From: Phycisphaerales bacterium | GTDB taxonomy: Bacteria > Planctomycetota > Phycisphaerae > Phycisphaerales > JAGLTS01 | DNA length: 44,592 nt | NCBI GenBank assembly: GCA_023135165.1 | Contig: JAGLTS010000076.1 | Location: 1 to 44,592 of the forward strand | Reading direction: 5' to 3' | Made by a program: the position numbers and the translations under genes | Shown: positions 8,831 to 18,145 of the stretch, in pieces | Layout of the letters: each line of letters opens with the position of its first letter | Position numbering within the stretch: position 1 is the first letter of the stretch | Notes under the pieces: generated by a model | What the model was told of the DNA's origin: nothing | Databases searched by the model: none | Seen by the model: only the letters and a program-made list of their open reading frames with translations

Positions 8831-11800
8831 TCACTCGACCCCGGCCTCAGTCGATCGCTCCGCCTGCTTTAATACGAGTTGTGTTGCGTCTTCCGACAGG
8901 TCGGGCGGATAACCGTACTTCGCCAGCAGGCGGCGCACGTTTCGGCGGAGACCTGCTCGAACGGATTCACGCTGTGTCCAGTCGAGCTTCGGCATCCTCT
9001 TCACCACCTCAGCGAGCTCGCGGGCCATAAGGCGGAGCGTGTCCATCTTCATGATCTCCTTCGCCGAGCCGTTCTCGGCGAGTGCGTCGTAGAACGCTGT
9101 CTCCTCCACAGTCAGCCCCAGTTCTTGACCGTGACGCTGCGCCTCGCGCAGGTGCTTCGCCAAGTCGAGCAGGTGCGTGATCATCTCGGCGGTCGTGATC
9201 GCCTTGTTCGTGTACCGCAACATCGCATCTTCGAGCGCCTCGCGGAACTTCTTGCTCTGGACGATGTTCGTACGCTCGGTGACGCGAATCTGATCGGTGA
9301 GCAGCTTCCGCAGTGTCTCCAAGGCTAGATTCCTCTGCTCCAGAGCGGCCACGCGCGAGAGGAACTCGTCCGAGAGAATGTCCAGCCGTGCCTCGTCCAG
9401 GCCCGCCGCCGCAAAGAGATCAATGACCTCATCGGCATCGACCGCACCACCAATGACCTGCCGCACTGCCGCGTCCACATCTCGCTGTCTCGCCCTCGCA
9501 CCGCCACTGGACTCATCCGCCAGCCGCTTGCGGATCGCCGCTGCGACGCGCTGGAAGAACGCCAAATGATCGACGACATCCTCCGTCTCCGGCCGCGGCA
9601 CAGAGAGCGCAAACGCAGCCGCGAACTCCTTCACGAGCGTCCGCAGCCGCTTCCAGCCGTCGTCCTGCGAAAACACATGGTCGATCGCCACGAGATAGAC
9701 CGGCAGCACCTCTTGCGGACTGGCGTCGAGCGCCGCCTCGTAGTCGCAGCCATGGAAGAACGACCGCAGCTTCTCGAATGCCGCAAGCATCGCCGGCACG
9801 GCCTCGTCCTGAACCTTCTTCACCGCCTCGCCGGTCCCGCCCGCCTGGGTGTACGTCGCAAGCGCGTCGGCCAACTGATCCACCAAGCCGAGCATGTCCA
9901 CGATTAGGCCGCCGGGCTTCTCGCCGTAGACACGGTTCACTCTTGCGATCGCCTGCATCAGGTTGTGACCTGCGAGCGGCTTGTCGATGTACATCGTGTG
10001 CGCCGGTGGGCAGTCGAATCCCGTCAACCACATATCGCACACAATCACAAGCCGGAAGTCATCATCGGGATTCTTGAACCGCTCGGCCAGACGCTTTCGT
10101 GCCTGCTTTGTGCGCACGTGACTCCGCAGCGGCTCTTCGTCGTCCGGACCGCCTGTCACCACCACCTTCATCTGGCCTCGCTCATCGTCCGGGTCGTGCC
10201 AGTCCGGTCGCAGTGCCTTGATCGCCTCGTACAGCCGCGCTGCGATATCGCGGCTCATCGTCACCACCATCGCCTTGCCTTCCATCGCGGCCCGACGCTT
10301 CTCCCAGTGCTCGACAATGAACGTGGCAAGGCGATCGATCCGCTCCGGTGCGCCGACGAGCGCCTCAAGCGGGACACGAATCCGATCCTCGATCTCTTCG
10401 CCCGAAGCGTCCGCCGCCACCGCCTTCTCCAATTCCGCCTCGGCAGCCTTCGCGCCCGCATCATCCACCGTGAGCTTGACGATCCGCGATTCGTAGTACA
10501 GCGGCTTCGTCGCGCCGTCCTCGACTGACTGGCGGATGTCGTACACATCCGAGTACTCGCCGAAGACATGGATCGTGTTCTTGTCGTCACGCTCCAGCGG
10601 CGTGCCCGTGAAGCCGACGAAGGTCGCGTTCGGCAGCGCCTCCCGCATCCAGCGTGCGCCACCTTCCACGAACCCATACTGGCTCCGGTGTGCCTCGTCC
10701 GCCATCACCACGACATTGGCACGTTCAGAAATCGCGCCATGCGCCTCGGTGAACTTGTGGATCGTCGTAAACACCACGCCGCCCGCCGCCCGATCGAGCA
10801 GCGCCTTGAGATCATCCCGGCTCTCCGCCTGGACCGGGTCCTGCCGCAACAGCGCTCGACCGGCTGCGAACGTACCGAAGAGCTGGTCGTCCAGATCGTT
10901 CCGGTCCGTCACCATGACGATCGTCGGATTCTCCATCGCAGGCTCGCGGATCAATGCGCCGGCCAGCATCAGCATGGTCAACGACTTCCCCGAACCCTGT
11001 GTGTGCCACACCACGCCGCCGCGCCCATCGTGGGGGCCGTCGCCGTCGCCAGCAGGTGTCCTCAGATGTTTCAGCACGCTCGCTCGCGTGTTTCGGACCG
11101 CGCGGAACTGGTGATACCCCGCGATCTTCTTGGCAATCTCGCCTCGCTCATCCTCCTCGAACGCCACACAGGTCCGCAGGTAGTCGAGCAGGACCGATGG
11201 CTCGAACAACCCACGGATCAACGCTTCCAACGTCGGCGTGCCGCCTTCCGCAGGTCGCCACGGCATGAATCGACTGCGACCGCTGGTGATCGAGCCGACC
11301 CGCGTGAGTAGCCCGTCCGATGCGACGAGCAGCAGGTTTGGTACGAAGAAGTCCGGAGCGCCACGATCGGGACTCATGTACCGTGCGAACTGGCGGATCG
11401 CCACGTCAAGGTCCGCCTCGGTATCCGTCGGATCCTTCAGTTCGATGATGGCGATCGGCATCCCGTTGAGGAATACCGTCAAGTCGGGGCGGATCCACTT
11501 GCCCGACGGTCCAACCACGATTAGTTGGCGCACCACGAGCAAATCGTTCTTGGCGGGATGCTCAAAGTCAATAAGCCGGGCACGGCCGCCTCGCGATTCG
11601 CGGGTGTTCGCATCCTTGTATTCAACCTCGACCCCGTCAGTGAGCAGCGCATGAAACCAGCGGTTGTTCTGTGCAAGCGTCGGGTGCGGCGGACGTGACA
11701 ATGTCCGGATGACCTGCTCAATCTCTGACTTGGGCAGGTCCGGATTCAGTTGAATCAGTGATCGCCGCGACCGACCATCGAGCAGCACCTCAGTGTAGCT

Positions 11801-11911
11801 GGATCGTTCACTCGCGGGTTGGTCCGGCGCGAATTCGGGCCCGTTCGACAGGGCGTATCCGAGCGATTGCAGCCACCGCATCGCGCCAAGTTCGACATCG
11901 CTTTCCTTCAC
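8831..11911 (-). CDS. hsdR: Type I restriction enzyme, restriction/translocase subunit HsdR
   Basis: 1026 residues, normal for HsdR. The N-terminal nuclease has RPDLTVFLNG (Asp about 143) and IAIIELKD (Glu about 157, Lys about 159). The SF2 motor shows Walker A HTQGSGKSLT (about 303-312), Walker B VVMADEAHRS, motif III VGFTGTPL, and motif VI QAIARVNRVY. The C-terminal helical part binds the methyltransferase. In the HsdR2M2S1 complex it translocates DNA by ATP hydrolysis and cuts far from the target when the site is unmethylated. It starts 9 bases after the HIRAN gene in the operon. All catalytic motifs look intact. Confidence 0.96.
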   Translation of the reverse strand: MKESDVELGAMRWLQSLGYALSNGPEFAPDQPASERSSYTEVLLDGRSRRSLIQLNPDLPKSEIEQVIRTLSRPPHPTLAQNNRWFHALLTDGVEVEYKDANTRESRGGRARLIDFEHPAKNDLLVVRQLIVVGPSGKWIRPDLTVFLNGMPIAIIELKDPTDTEADLDVAIRQFARYMSPDRGAPDFFVPNLLLVASDGLLTRVGSITSGRSRFMPWRPAEGGTPTLEALIRGLFEPSVLLDYLRTCVAFEEDERGEIAKKIAGYHQFRAVRNTRASVLKHLRTPAGDGDGPHDGRGGVVWHTQGSGKSLTMLMLAGALIREPAMENPTIVMVTDRNDLDDQLFGTFAAGRALLRQDPVQAESRDDLKALLDRAAGGVVFTTIHKFTEAHGAISERANVVVMADEAHRSQYGFVEGGARWMREALPNATFVGFTGTPLERDDKNTIHVFGEYSDVYDIRQSVEDGATKPLYYESRIVKLTVDDAGAKAAEAELEKAVAADASGEEIEDRIRVPLEALVGAPERIDRLATFIVEHWEKRRAAMEGKAMVVTMSRDIAARLYEAIKALRPDWHDPDDERGQMKVVVTGGPDDEEPLRSHVRTKQARKRLAERFKNPDDDFRLVIVCDMWLTGFDCPPAHTMYIDKPLAGHNLMQAIARVNRVYGEKPGGLIVDMLGLVDQLADALATYTQAGGTGEAVKKVQDEAVPAMLAAFEKLRSFFHGCDYEAALDASPQEVLPVYLVAIDHVFSQDDGWKRLRTLVKEFAAAFALSVPRPETEDVVDHLAFFQRVAAAIRKRLADESSGGARARQRDVDAAVRQVIGGAVDADEVIDLFAAAGLDEARLDILSDEFLSRVAALEQRNLALETLRKLLTDQIRVTERTNIVQSKKFREALEDAMLRYTNKAITTAEMITHLLDLAKHLREAQRHGQELGLTVEETAFYDALAENGSAKEIMKMDTLRLMARELAEVVKRMPKLDWTQRESVRAGLRRNVRRLLAKYGYPPDLSEDATQLVLKQAERSTEAGVE

Positions 11912-11920
11912 GGGTCGCCC

Positions 11921-12691
11921 CTATCGGGTCATCGACCCAAGGTGAGTCACAATCGGTTGAAAGTCATCACCAGCGCACGGGTGGAATCTCTCCGGCCAGC
12001 ACGCATTCATGCGGCACAACAACCGCTGTTGTGCCGGCGCACTGCGGTTGAGTCGCTCAACCGTCAATTGGATAGCTTTGGGATCACATGTTGCGTACAA
12101 GTGTCCAACATCATGAGCTAGATACCGCGGGACGTAACCGATCTTCACTCCATCGCTCGTTGCGGCTGCGACCACAGCTACTGCATGCGGGTCATATGGG
12201 TTGTGCGGCTCGGGTGACAACATCAGCCGTTCATTGGCCTCCAGGTGGTCGATACGTTTCAAGCCTGCCGGCTCCATCCAGCGAACACCGTGCAGAAAGA
12301 ACTTCGTGAGGTAGCAGCCGTCCCTGTCCAGCGATGGACACGGAAACACCTCCAGCGAATCGGTCTGCCGCATCCCTTCGGTCACGCCTAGCATCGCAAT
12401 GGGGTCCGGGGGTTTGTCCGGATCGAAGCCGCCCCACGTCAGGAACGCCTCGTACTCCGGACGGGTCCGTGCAAGCAGACGATTGGCGAACAACGGGAAC
12501 AATGTTTCGGATTCGTACACGGCCTCCAGTTCCAACATCCCAGGGAACGGCTTGAATCCACGCAACGTCCTCGCGCCGCGTGTGTAGACGAACCGATAGC
12601 CCCCCGAGCCGTGCTCCAATCGGCCGACCGGCCCCCAGCGTCCTTTGGTCGGATCGCTCGACCTCCCCGCGATGAATAGTGCGTTGGTCAT
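11921..12691 (-). CDS. HIRAN-domain protein with HipA-N-like front part
   Basis: 256 residues. The start MTNALFIAGR at 12691 shares one base with the TAA of the upstream kinase gene (TAATG), so translation is probably coupled; the frame is open further upstream, inside that gene. The C-terminal part (about 130-225) has FFLHGVRWM, LSPEPHNPYDPHAVAV and IGYVPRYLA. These are the landmarks of the HIRAN domain, which in other proteins binds DNA 3' ends or damaged DNA. The first 115 residues (VGRLEHGSGGYRFVY, LFPLFANRLL, DPIAMLGVTEG) resemble the N1 region of HipA toxins. With its neighbour this looks like a HipA split into two proteins, with HIRAN added. The HipA-N reading is inference; HIRAN is firmer. 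Confidence 0.75.
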   Translation of the reverse strand: MTNALFIAGRSSDPTKGRWGPVGRLEHGSGGYRFVYTRGARTLRGFKPFPGMLELEAVYESETLFPLFANRLLARTRPEYEAFLTWGGFDPDKPPDPIAMLGVTEGMRQTDSLEVFPCPSLDRDGCYLTKFFLHGVRWMEPAGLKRIDHLEANERLMLSPEPHNPYDPHAVAVVAAATSDGVKIGYVPRYLAHDVGHLYATCDPKAIQLTVERLNRSAPAQQRLLCRMNACWPERFHPCAGDDFQPIVTHLGSMTR

Positions 12692-13602
12692 TAGTCCTCT
12701 TCCGTCAACAGACGCCTCTGATTCTCCTCCAGCAAGCTCCGCGTGAAGTCGCGGCACACTTGCGACATGCGGCTTGGAGGCACCTGAACAAGCAAGGCCT
12801 CGATCGTTGCGCCGTCTATTGCCGCTAGACGGTCCAGCCAGGCATGCGCCGCCTCGGGGGTGAGTTTCGCAACAACTCGCCAAGCGTCCACGGTTGTCAG
12901 CGGCTTAGTCGCTGCGACAGTACCATAGAGCGCTGATCGCGCCCGACGAGCGAACGGCCCGACGTGCCGGTTCCTGTCCTTGGTCGTCAATCGCTCGTGG
13001 CGTTCCTCATCACTGAGATTCCTCGCCATCGACGCGCCGTGATCGAAGGTTGGCGCAAGCGCCAACCTGTCGCCATCACGCAGCGCACCCCAGTTCTCAT
13101 GGTGCCGATCCTGATTGGCGATCCAGGCATCCAGCATGACGTATCCAGTGAAGACATCAAGGGCCGAAGACACTCCATCGGGAGTTCCTTTCATCCACAA
13201 TACCGGCGGCGGGCCAAGTTCGCACATGATCTCCATGACCGCCTCGACGGTGTGCTCACGCACCCTGTAGCGGTTGGCTTGCTCCACCGGATAATCCGGG
13301 TCACGATCCAGCATCAACTGGTTGCCGAGAATCAATGAGGTCGGCGGTGGGGCGCACGATTCACAGACCACGCCGGGCTTCTCGCCGGTCTCGTCGTAGG
13401 CGAGCTCATAGTGGACATGCGGTAGACCGATCAAATCGCACAGCTCGCATGCGATCTTCTCGGCCCAATCCTCGCCCGTGCCTCGCTCCTCGGCTTTGAA
13501 GAGCATTTGCCGATTGCTGTCGAGATACCAGAACTTGCGCTTTGTGCCCAATGGCTCGAGCGCCTCAGCGTTCCGAGAATCGACAGACACGATATCAAAC
13601 AC
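12691..13602 (-). CDS. HipA-type kinase (C-terminal kinase lobe only)
   Basis: 303 residues. The kinase core of the HipA/PI3-4-kinase-like fold is visible: MLFKAEE (Lys about 36), GYVMLDAWIANQDRHHENWG with catalytic Asp about 165 and metal-binding Asn about 170, and the DFG-like PTFDHG (Asp about 187). Classical HipA is about 440 residues, and this protein lacks the N1 domain and most of the linker. The missing part seems to be supplied by the next gene, which overlaps by one base. HipA proteins phosphorylate themselves and cellular targets such as aminoacyl-tRNA synthetases. It lies 2 bases after hsdS, inside the restriction operon, so I infer a second, host-directed arm of defence or a guard against loss of the system. 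Confidence 0.82.
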   Translation of the reverse strand: MFDIVSVDSRNAEALEPLGTKRKFWYLDSNRQMLFKAEERGTGEDWAEKIACELCDLIGLPHVHYELAYDETGEKPGVVCESCAPPPTSLILGNQLMLDRDPDYPVEQANRYRVREHTVEAVMEIMCELGPPPVLWMKGTPDGVSSALDVFTGYVMLDAWIANQDRHHENWGALRDGDRLALAPTFDHGASMARNLSDEERHERLTTKDRNRHVGPFARRARSALYGTVAATKPLTTVDAWRVVAKLTPEAAHAWLDRLAAIDGATIEALLVQVPPSRMSQVCRDFTRSLLEENQRRLLTEED

Positions 13603-13604
13603 CG

Positions 13605-14990
13605 CTACGCCACCTCCTCGACCACGCGCGCCGCGTCGTTCACTCGCACCTTGCCTGAAAGCAACTTGGGCAGCAGGTAGTCGCGCATCTCCGCGAGCTT
13701 CCGGGACTCACCTGAGAATCGAAAGTTCCACATCGGGCCAATCAACTGATGGAATCGCAGCACAAGATCTTCGGGAGGAATCGCGATGACCTTGCTATTC
13801 ATTAGAGAATCTGCATTCAGATTTGGAACAGATGTTCCATTCACATGATCCCATATCTCCTTGGACAATCGCATCTCGTGCAACCATGCGTCCAGATAGA
13901 CCGCGTGCGCAACTGACGCACATCGAATGCGCTTACAGAAGTTCGAATACGTAATGGCATTCCAATGCTCCAACAAGGCTGGGCACATCCAAAGGGGCCG
14001 TCCGGTCGGACCAGCCCCCGACCCGCCGATCAGCACATCACGCTCGTCCATTCGCCGACGATCAAGCGCGGTGGGTTTGAACCACCTCCTGGGCGGCTCG
14101 CCACGGCCCCTGTCTCGTAGATGCCCAAGATCGACCCCGCGCAAGCATGGAACTTCAACGAGCCCTTCGGATCCCGAGTCCTCTCCCCAATGCCCACCAA
14201 TCGTAACTTCGCCAATCGAACCGAATGTCCCCAGCTCCCACCCCTCCGGCACGGGGCCGATCTCGGAGTCGGTGAATGTAGTGGGCAGGGCGTCGAAGAC
14301 GGGTTGGGGCATGGAGGGAAAGACGGTCGCACCGGCAGCTTTGGCCTTGACGGGCCCGAAATCCACGAACCACGCCCGGAAGATCGCCCTCGCCAGCCTC
14401 TCCAACGCTGACGCTGTCCGCCGGTTCTGCTCGATCTTGTCGTCGAGAGAGCCAAGCACGCCGGCGATGGCTCGCTGCTCAGGGAGGGGTGGCAGCAGGA
14501 ACGGGATCGCCTGCATTATGGAGGTATTCAGATTTGGCATCGTGATCCCAACCGAATGACGCACGATCCAGGCGCGCACTTCCGGGTGGCCGAGGTAGTA
14601 CGACGCGAACTCCGGCTCGATGACGCCATCACCCAGCCGCACCTTGAGGCACCCCGTACCACAGAACCAGCCGTCTTCCGGATCCCGCACCAGCGATCGA
14701 CGTTCCACGTCGCCACGGCGGCTGTAAATGATGTCACCCTTGCGGACGATGTGCTTCGAGAGGCGCCGAGCATCGGCTTCGGTAATGCACGCGATACCGT
14801 CCCGAATGAGTCGGTTATCGCCTATATTCACCGGCATGATCGAGGGCACTCCGACCGGCACATAGTCGGACGCGTGAAGCTGACTACCGAACGGCCCCGT
14901 CTGTATGCTGCCTCCGCCACGCTTGACGATTTCGCCAAGTGTCGTGCGAGCCCACAACTCGGGGGCGGTCTGGAACATCGCAAGACTCAT
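13605..14990 (-). CDS. hsdS: Type I restriction enzyme, specificity subunit HsdS
   Basis: 461 residues, with the usual two target-recognition halves. Half 1 (about 10-170) has WARTTLGEIV, GPFGSQLH, GDIIYSRRGD and PLPEQRAIAG. The central conserved helices follow (LDDKIEQNRRTASALERLAR, about 182-201), then half 2 (about 230-430) and a last conserved block, RDYLLPKLLSGKVRV. Each half should read one part of a split DNA target, and the helices act as the spacer ruler. The ATG overlaps the stop of the upstream gene as ATGA (14987-14990). No frameshift is seen, so both halves should be made. Confidence 0.95.
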   Translation of the reverse strand: MSLAMFQTAPELWARTTLGEIVKRGGGSIQTGPFGSQLHASDYVPVGVPSIMPVNIGDNRLIRDGIACITEADARRLSKHIVRKGDIIYSRRGDVERRSLVRDPEDGWFCGTGCLKVRLGDGVIEPEFASYYLGHPEVRAWIVRHSVGITMPNLNTSIMQAIPFLLPPLPEQRAIAGVLGSLDDKIEQNRRTASALERLARAIFRAWFVDFGPVKAKAAGATVFPSMPQPVFDALPTTFTDSEIGPVPEGWELGTFGSIGEVTIGGHWGEDSGSEGLVEVPCLRGVDLGHLRDRGRGEPPRRWFKPTALDRRRMDERDVLIGGSGAGPTGRPLWMCPALLEHWNAITYSNFCKRIRCASVAHAVYLDAWLHEMRLSKEIWDHVNGTSVPNLNADSLMNSKVIAIPPEDLVLRFHQLIGPMWNFRFSGESRKLAEMRDYLLPKLLSGKVRVNDAARVVEEVA

Positions 14991-15707
14991 GGCACCTGCC
15001 CCGTTTGAGCGGGAGCAACTCGACGCCAGTTCTGGTATCGGCCAGGCGTCTTCTCCTCAATCCTGAAATGGCACACATACTCGCCTTGCCACCAGGCTGG
15101 GTTGAGGGGAACCTCAGCGAACGGGTTGTGATAAATCTGTAGAGCCAGGAATCGGTCGTGCGGATCATCAAGTTGCCAACACTCGTGAAGTGTTGCTAGC
15201 GCGCTCAGGTGACGATTGATGTCTTCGCGCAGCGCCTTGTTGTTCCGTTGAGCAAAGCCGCGATCGATCACGACCGGATCGTGGCCGGCTCCCCCGACTT
15301 CCAGAACAACCTGCTCCCATCCATGCAGCGCAGTCTGGATTGTGTAAGGATCGGTGTATCTGTTCTCGGCATTGTCAAACACTACAAGCACAGCGGGAAT
15401 CTGTGGTCGGCTTTCAAGGTAAGACTTGAATTGCGAACGACTCTGACTGATATGCTTGCGCACCCGTCTTGCTACGGTATCTGGGTTGCGTGTCTGCGTT
15501 GCCATACCCTTGCTGCGCAGGGCGTCGGCGAAGCGTTTGTCGTCATCGTTCGGCTCAATCTGTTTCACCTCGACAACGACGCGATGCCCCCTGGTCGTGA
15601 GCTCATAGTCTGGCTGCTGCCGATCGTGAAGTTCGGGAAGCCTCGCGTAGTTGAGGCCTTGCCCATCGCACAACTCCTCAAACAGCAACTCGGATTTGGT
15701 TCGAGAA

Positions 15708-15718
<11 letters not shown>
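14987..15718 (-). CDS. Putative PD-(D/E)XK nuclease-like protein in the restriction operon
   Basis: 243 residues, no family recognised. Near the N-terminus it has ELLFEELC, then QPDYELTTRGHRVVVEVKQI. With Asp about 37, Glu about 50 and Lys about 52 this matches the core of PD-(D/E)XK nucleases. The middle (VLVVFDNAENRYTDPYTI) and the end are unassigned. It overlaps hsdM by 11 bases and hsdS by 4 (ATGA), so it is translated as part of the hsdM-hsdS unit, not as a passenger at the edge. It may be an extra nuclease or a structural part that uses the fold only for binding. Function is unknown. Confidence 0.7.
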
Positions 15719-17402
<1,684 letters not shown>

Positions 17403-17420
17403 GCGTGCTTTGCTCCGTTC

Positions 17421-17651
17421 TCACTCTGTCCGCTGCTTCAGCCAGTGATCGATCGTGTCCCGGTGAAACCGCCAGTGCTTGCCGACTTTCCGGCCTGGGA
17501 TCTTACCCTCCTGCGCCAGTTTGTAGACGGTGGACTTCGGCAGCTTCAGGTAGACCACTAGGTCGTCGATCGTGAAGACAGCGCCCGTCGGGACGGTGTC
17601 GGCAGACGAGCGCGATCCAGCACAGCCCCGTGATGATTTGGGCTTGGCCAT
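17421..17651 (-). CDS. Excisionase/MerR-type helix-turn-helix protein, first gene of the restriction operon
   Basis: 76 residues. After a Ser/Lys-rich arm, residues about 25-76 form the excisionase-family domain: FTIDDLVVYLKLPKSTVYKL, then GKIPGRKVGKHWRFHR and an acidic helix. Proteins of this type bind short DNA repeats. The ATG at 17651 lies directly after the TTGACA promoter and its 10-bp tandem repeats, so self-regulation of the operon is a fair inference. hsdM starts 18 bases further on. Only a weak GAG precedes the ATG, and the predicted transcript start falls close to the A of ATG, so the mRNA may be leaderless. Confidence 0.85.
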   Translation of the reverse strand: MAKPKSSRGCAGSRSSADTVPTGAVFTIDDLVVYLKLPKSTVYKLAQEGKIPGRKVGKHWRFHRDTIDHWLKQRTE

Positions 17652-17657
17652 GCGCTC

Positions 17658-17686
17658 ATTGGAACTGTACTGTCAGTTGCTGTCAA
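17658..17686 (-). promoter_or_regulatory. Promoter of the restriction operon
   Basis: On the minus strand TTGACA (17686-17681) is a perfect -35 box. A 17-base spacer leads to TCCAAT (17663-17658), 4 of 6 for a -10 box. Transcription should start about at 17651, the A of the HTH ATG. Confidence 0.5.
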
Positions 17687-17699
17687 TTGCTGCGACTGA
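17670..17699. repeat. 10-bp tandem repeats over the -35 box (probable operator)
   Basis: CTGTCAGTTG (17670-17679) is followed at once by CTGTCAATTG (17680-17689) and a degenerate third unit CTGCGACTGA. A 10-base period puts the copies on one face of the helix. They cover the -35 box and are the best candidate site for the HTH protein encoded next door. Confidence 0.55.
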
Positions 17700-17761
17700 A
17701 TCCTGCAATCTATTTGCCCCTATCGGGTATGCGCCTTTGGCTCTCCGATGGTAATCGGCGT

Positions 17762-17816
17762 GCAAATGGGATCCACCCCGGGACGAGGACCGGCGCGCGA
17801 ATTGGACCCACCTGGG
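17762..17816 (+). repeat. Two 20-bp direct repeats, IS21-type end
   Basis: GCAAATGGGATCCACCCCGG (17762-17781) and GCGAATTGGACCCACCTGGG (17797-17816) match at most positions, 35 bases apart. Multiple end repeats of this kind are the hallmark of IS21-family termini, which fits the istB remnant that follows directly. Confidence 0.6.
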
Positions 17817-17820
17817 CCAG

Positions 17821-17961
17821 ATGATGCGCGCGGCCGGTGCGTTGCTGGATCGTCTGACTCGCCATGTGCAGATCGTGGAGATCCTCGGTGGCAGCTACCG
17901 GTTCAAGGCGAGCCTGAAGCGAAGCAGGCGGAGGGGAGGTGATGACCAGCAAAAAACATGA
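17821..17961 (+). pseudogene. istB: istB remnant (C-terminal 46 codons)
   Basis: The frame reads ALLDRLTRHVQIVEILGGSY, then RFKASLKR, and stops at TGA 17959-17961. ALLDRLTH, VQI and SYRFK are the usual closing words of IstB, the AAA+ helper of IS21 transposases. The Walker A and B parts are missing and the remaining frame starts directly after the end repeat, so it cannot be active. Recognised by eye, without an alignment. Confidence 0.65.
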
Positions 17962-18145
17962 CCGCTTATCGGACGTCCTTGCCCCACGGGGCAGGTCAAG
18001 TTGACCACCCCATACCGGGGGTTTTGGTCCTTGTGTTGGATTCTCCATCATATCTGTTGCGTTCCATGGGACAATATCCTGCGTAAATGGAGGGGTCCTC
18101 GTGCAGATCCCCAGGGATTAGTGCTGCCAAGGCGGAGAACACGAT

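Larger units (their letters stand above)
17762..18027 (+). mobile_element. Relic of an IS21-family insertion sequence
   Basis: The end-like repeats at 17762-17816 abut the last codons of istB (17821-17961). The following stretch to about 18027 contains GACCACCCC and CCGGGGG, which resemble the repeat motif and may be the other end. istA and the ATPase part of istB are absent, so an internal deletion joined the left end to the istB tail. Outer limits are approximate. The relic separates the defence island from the giant surface-protein gene. Confidence 0.55.
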
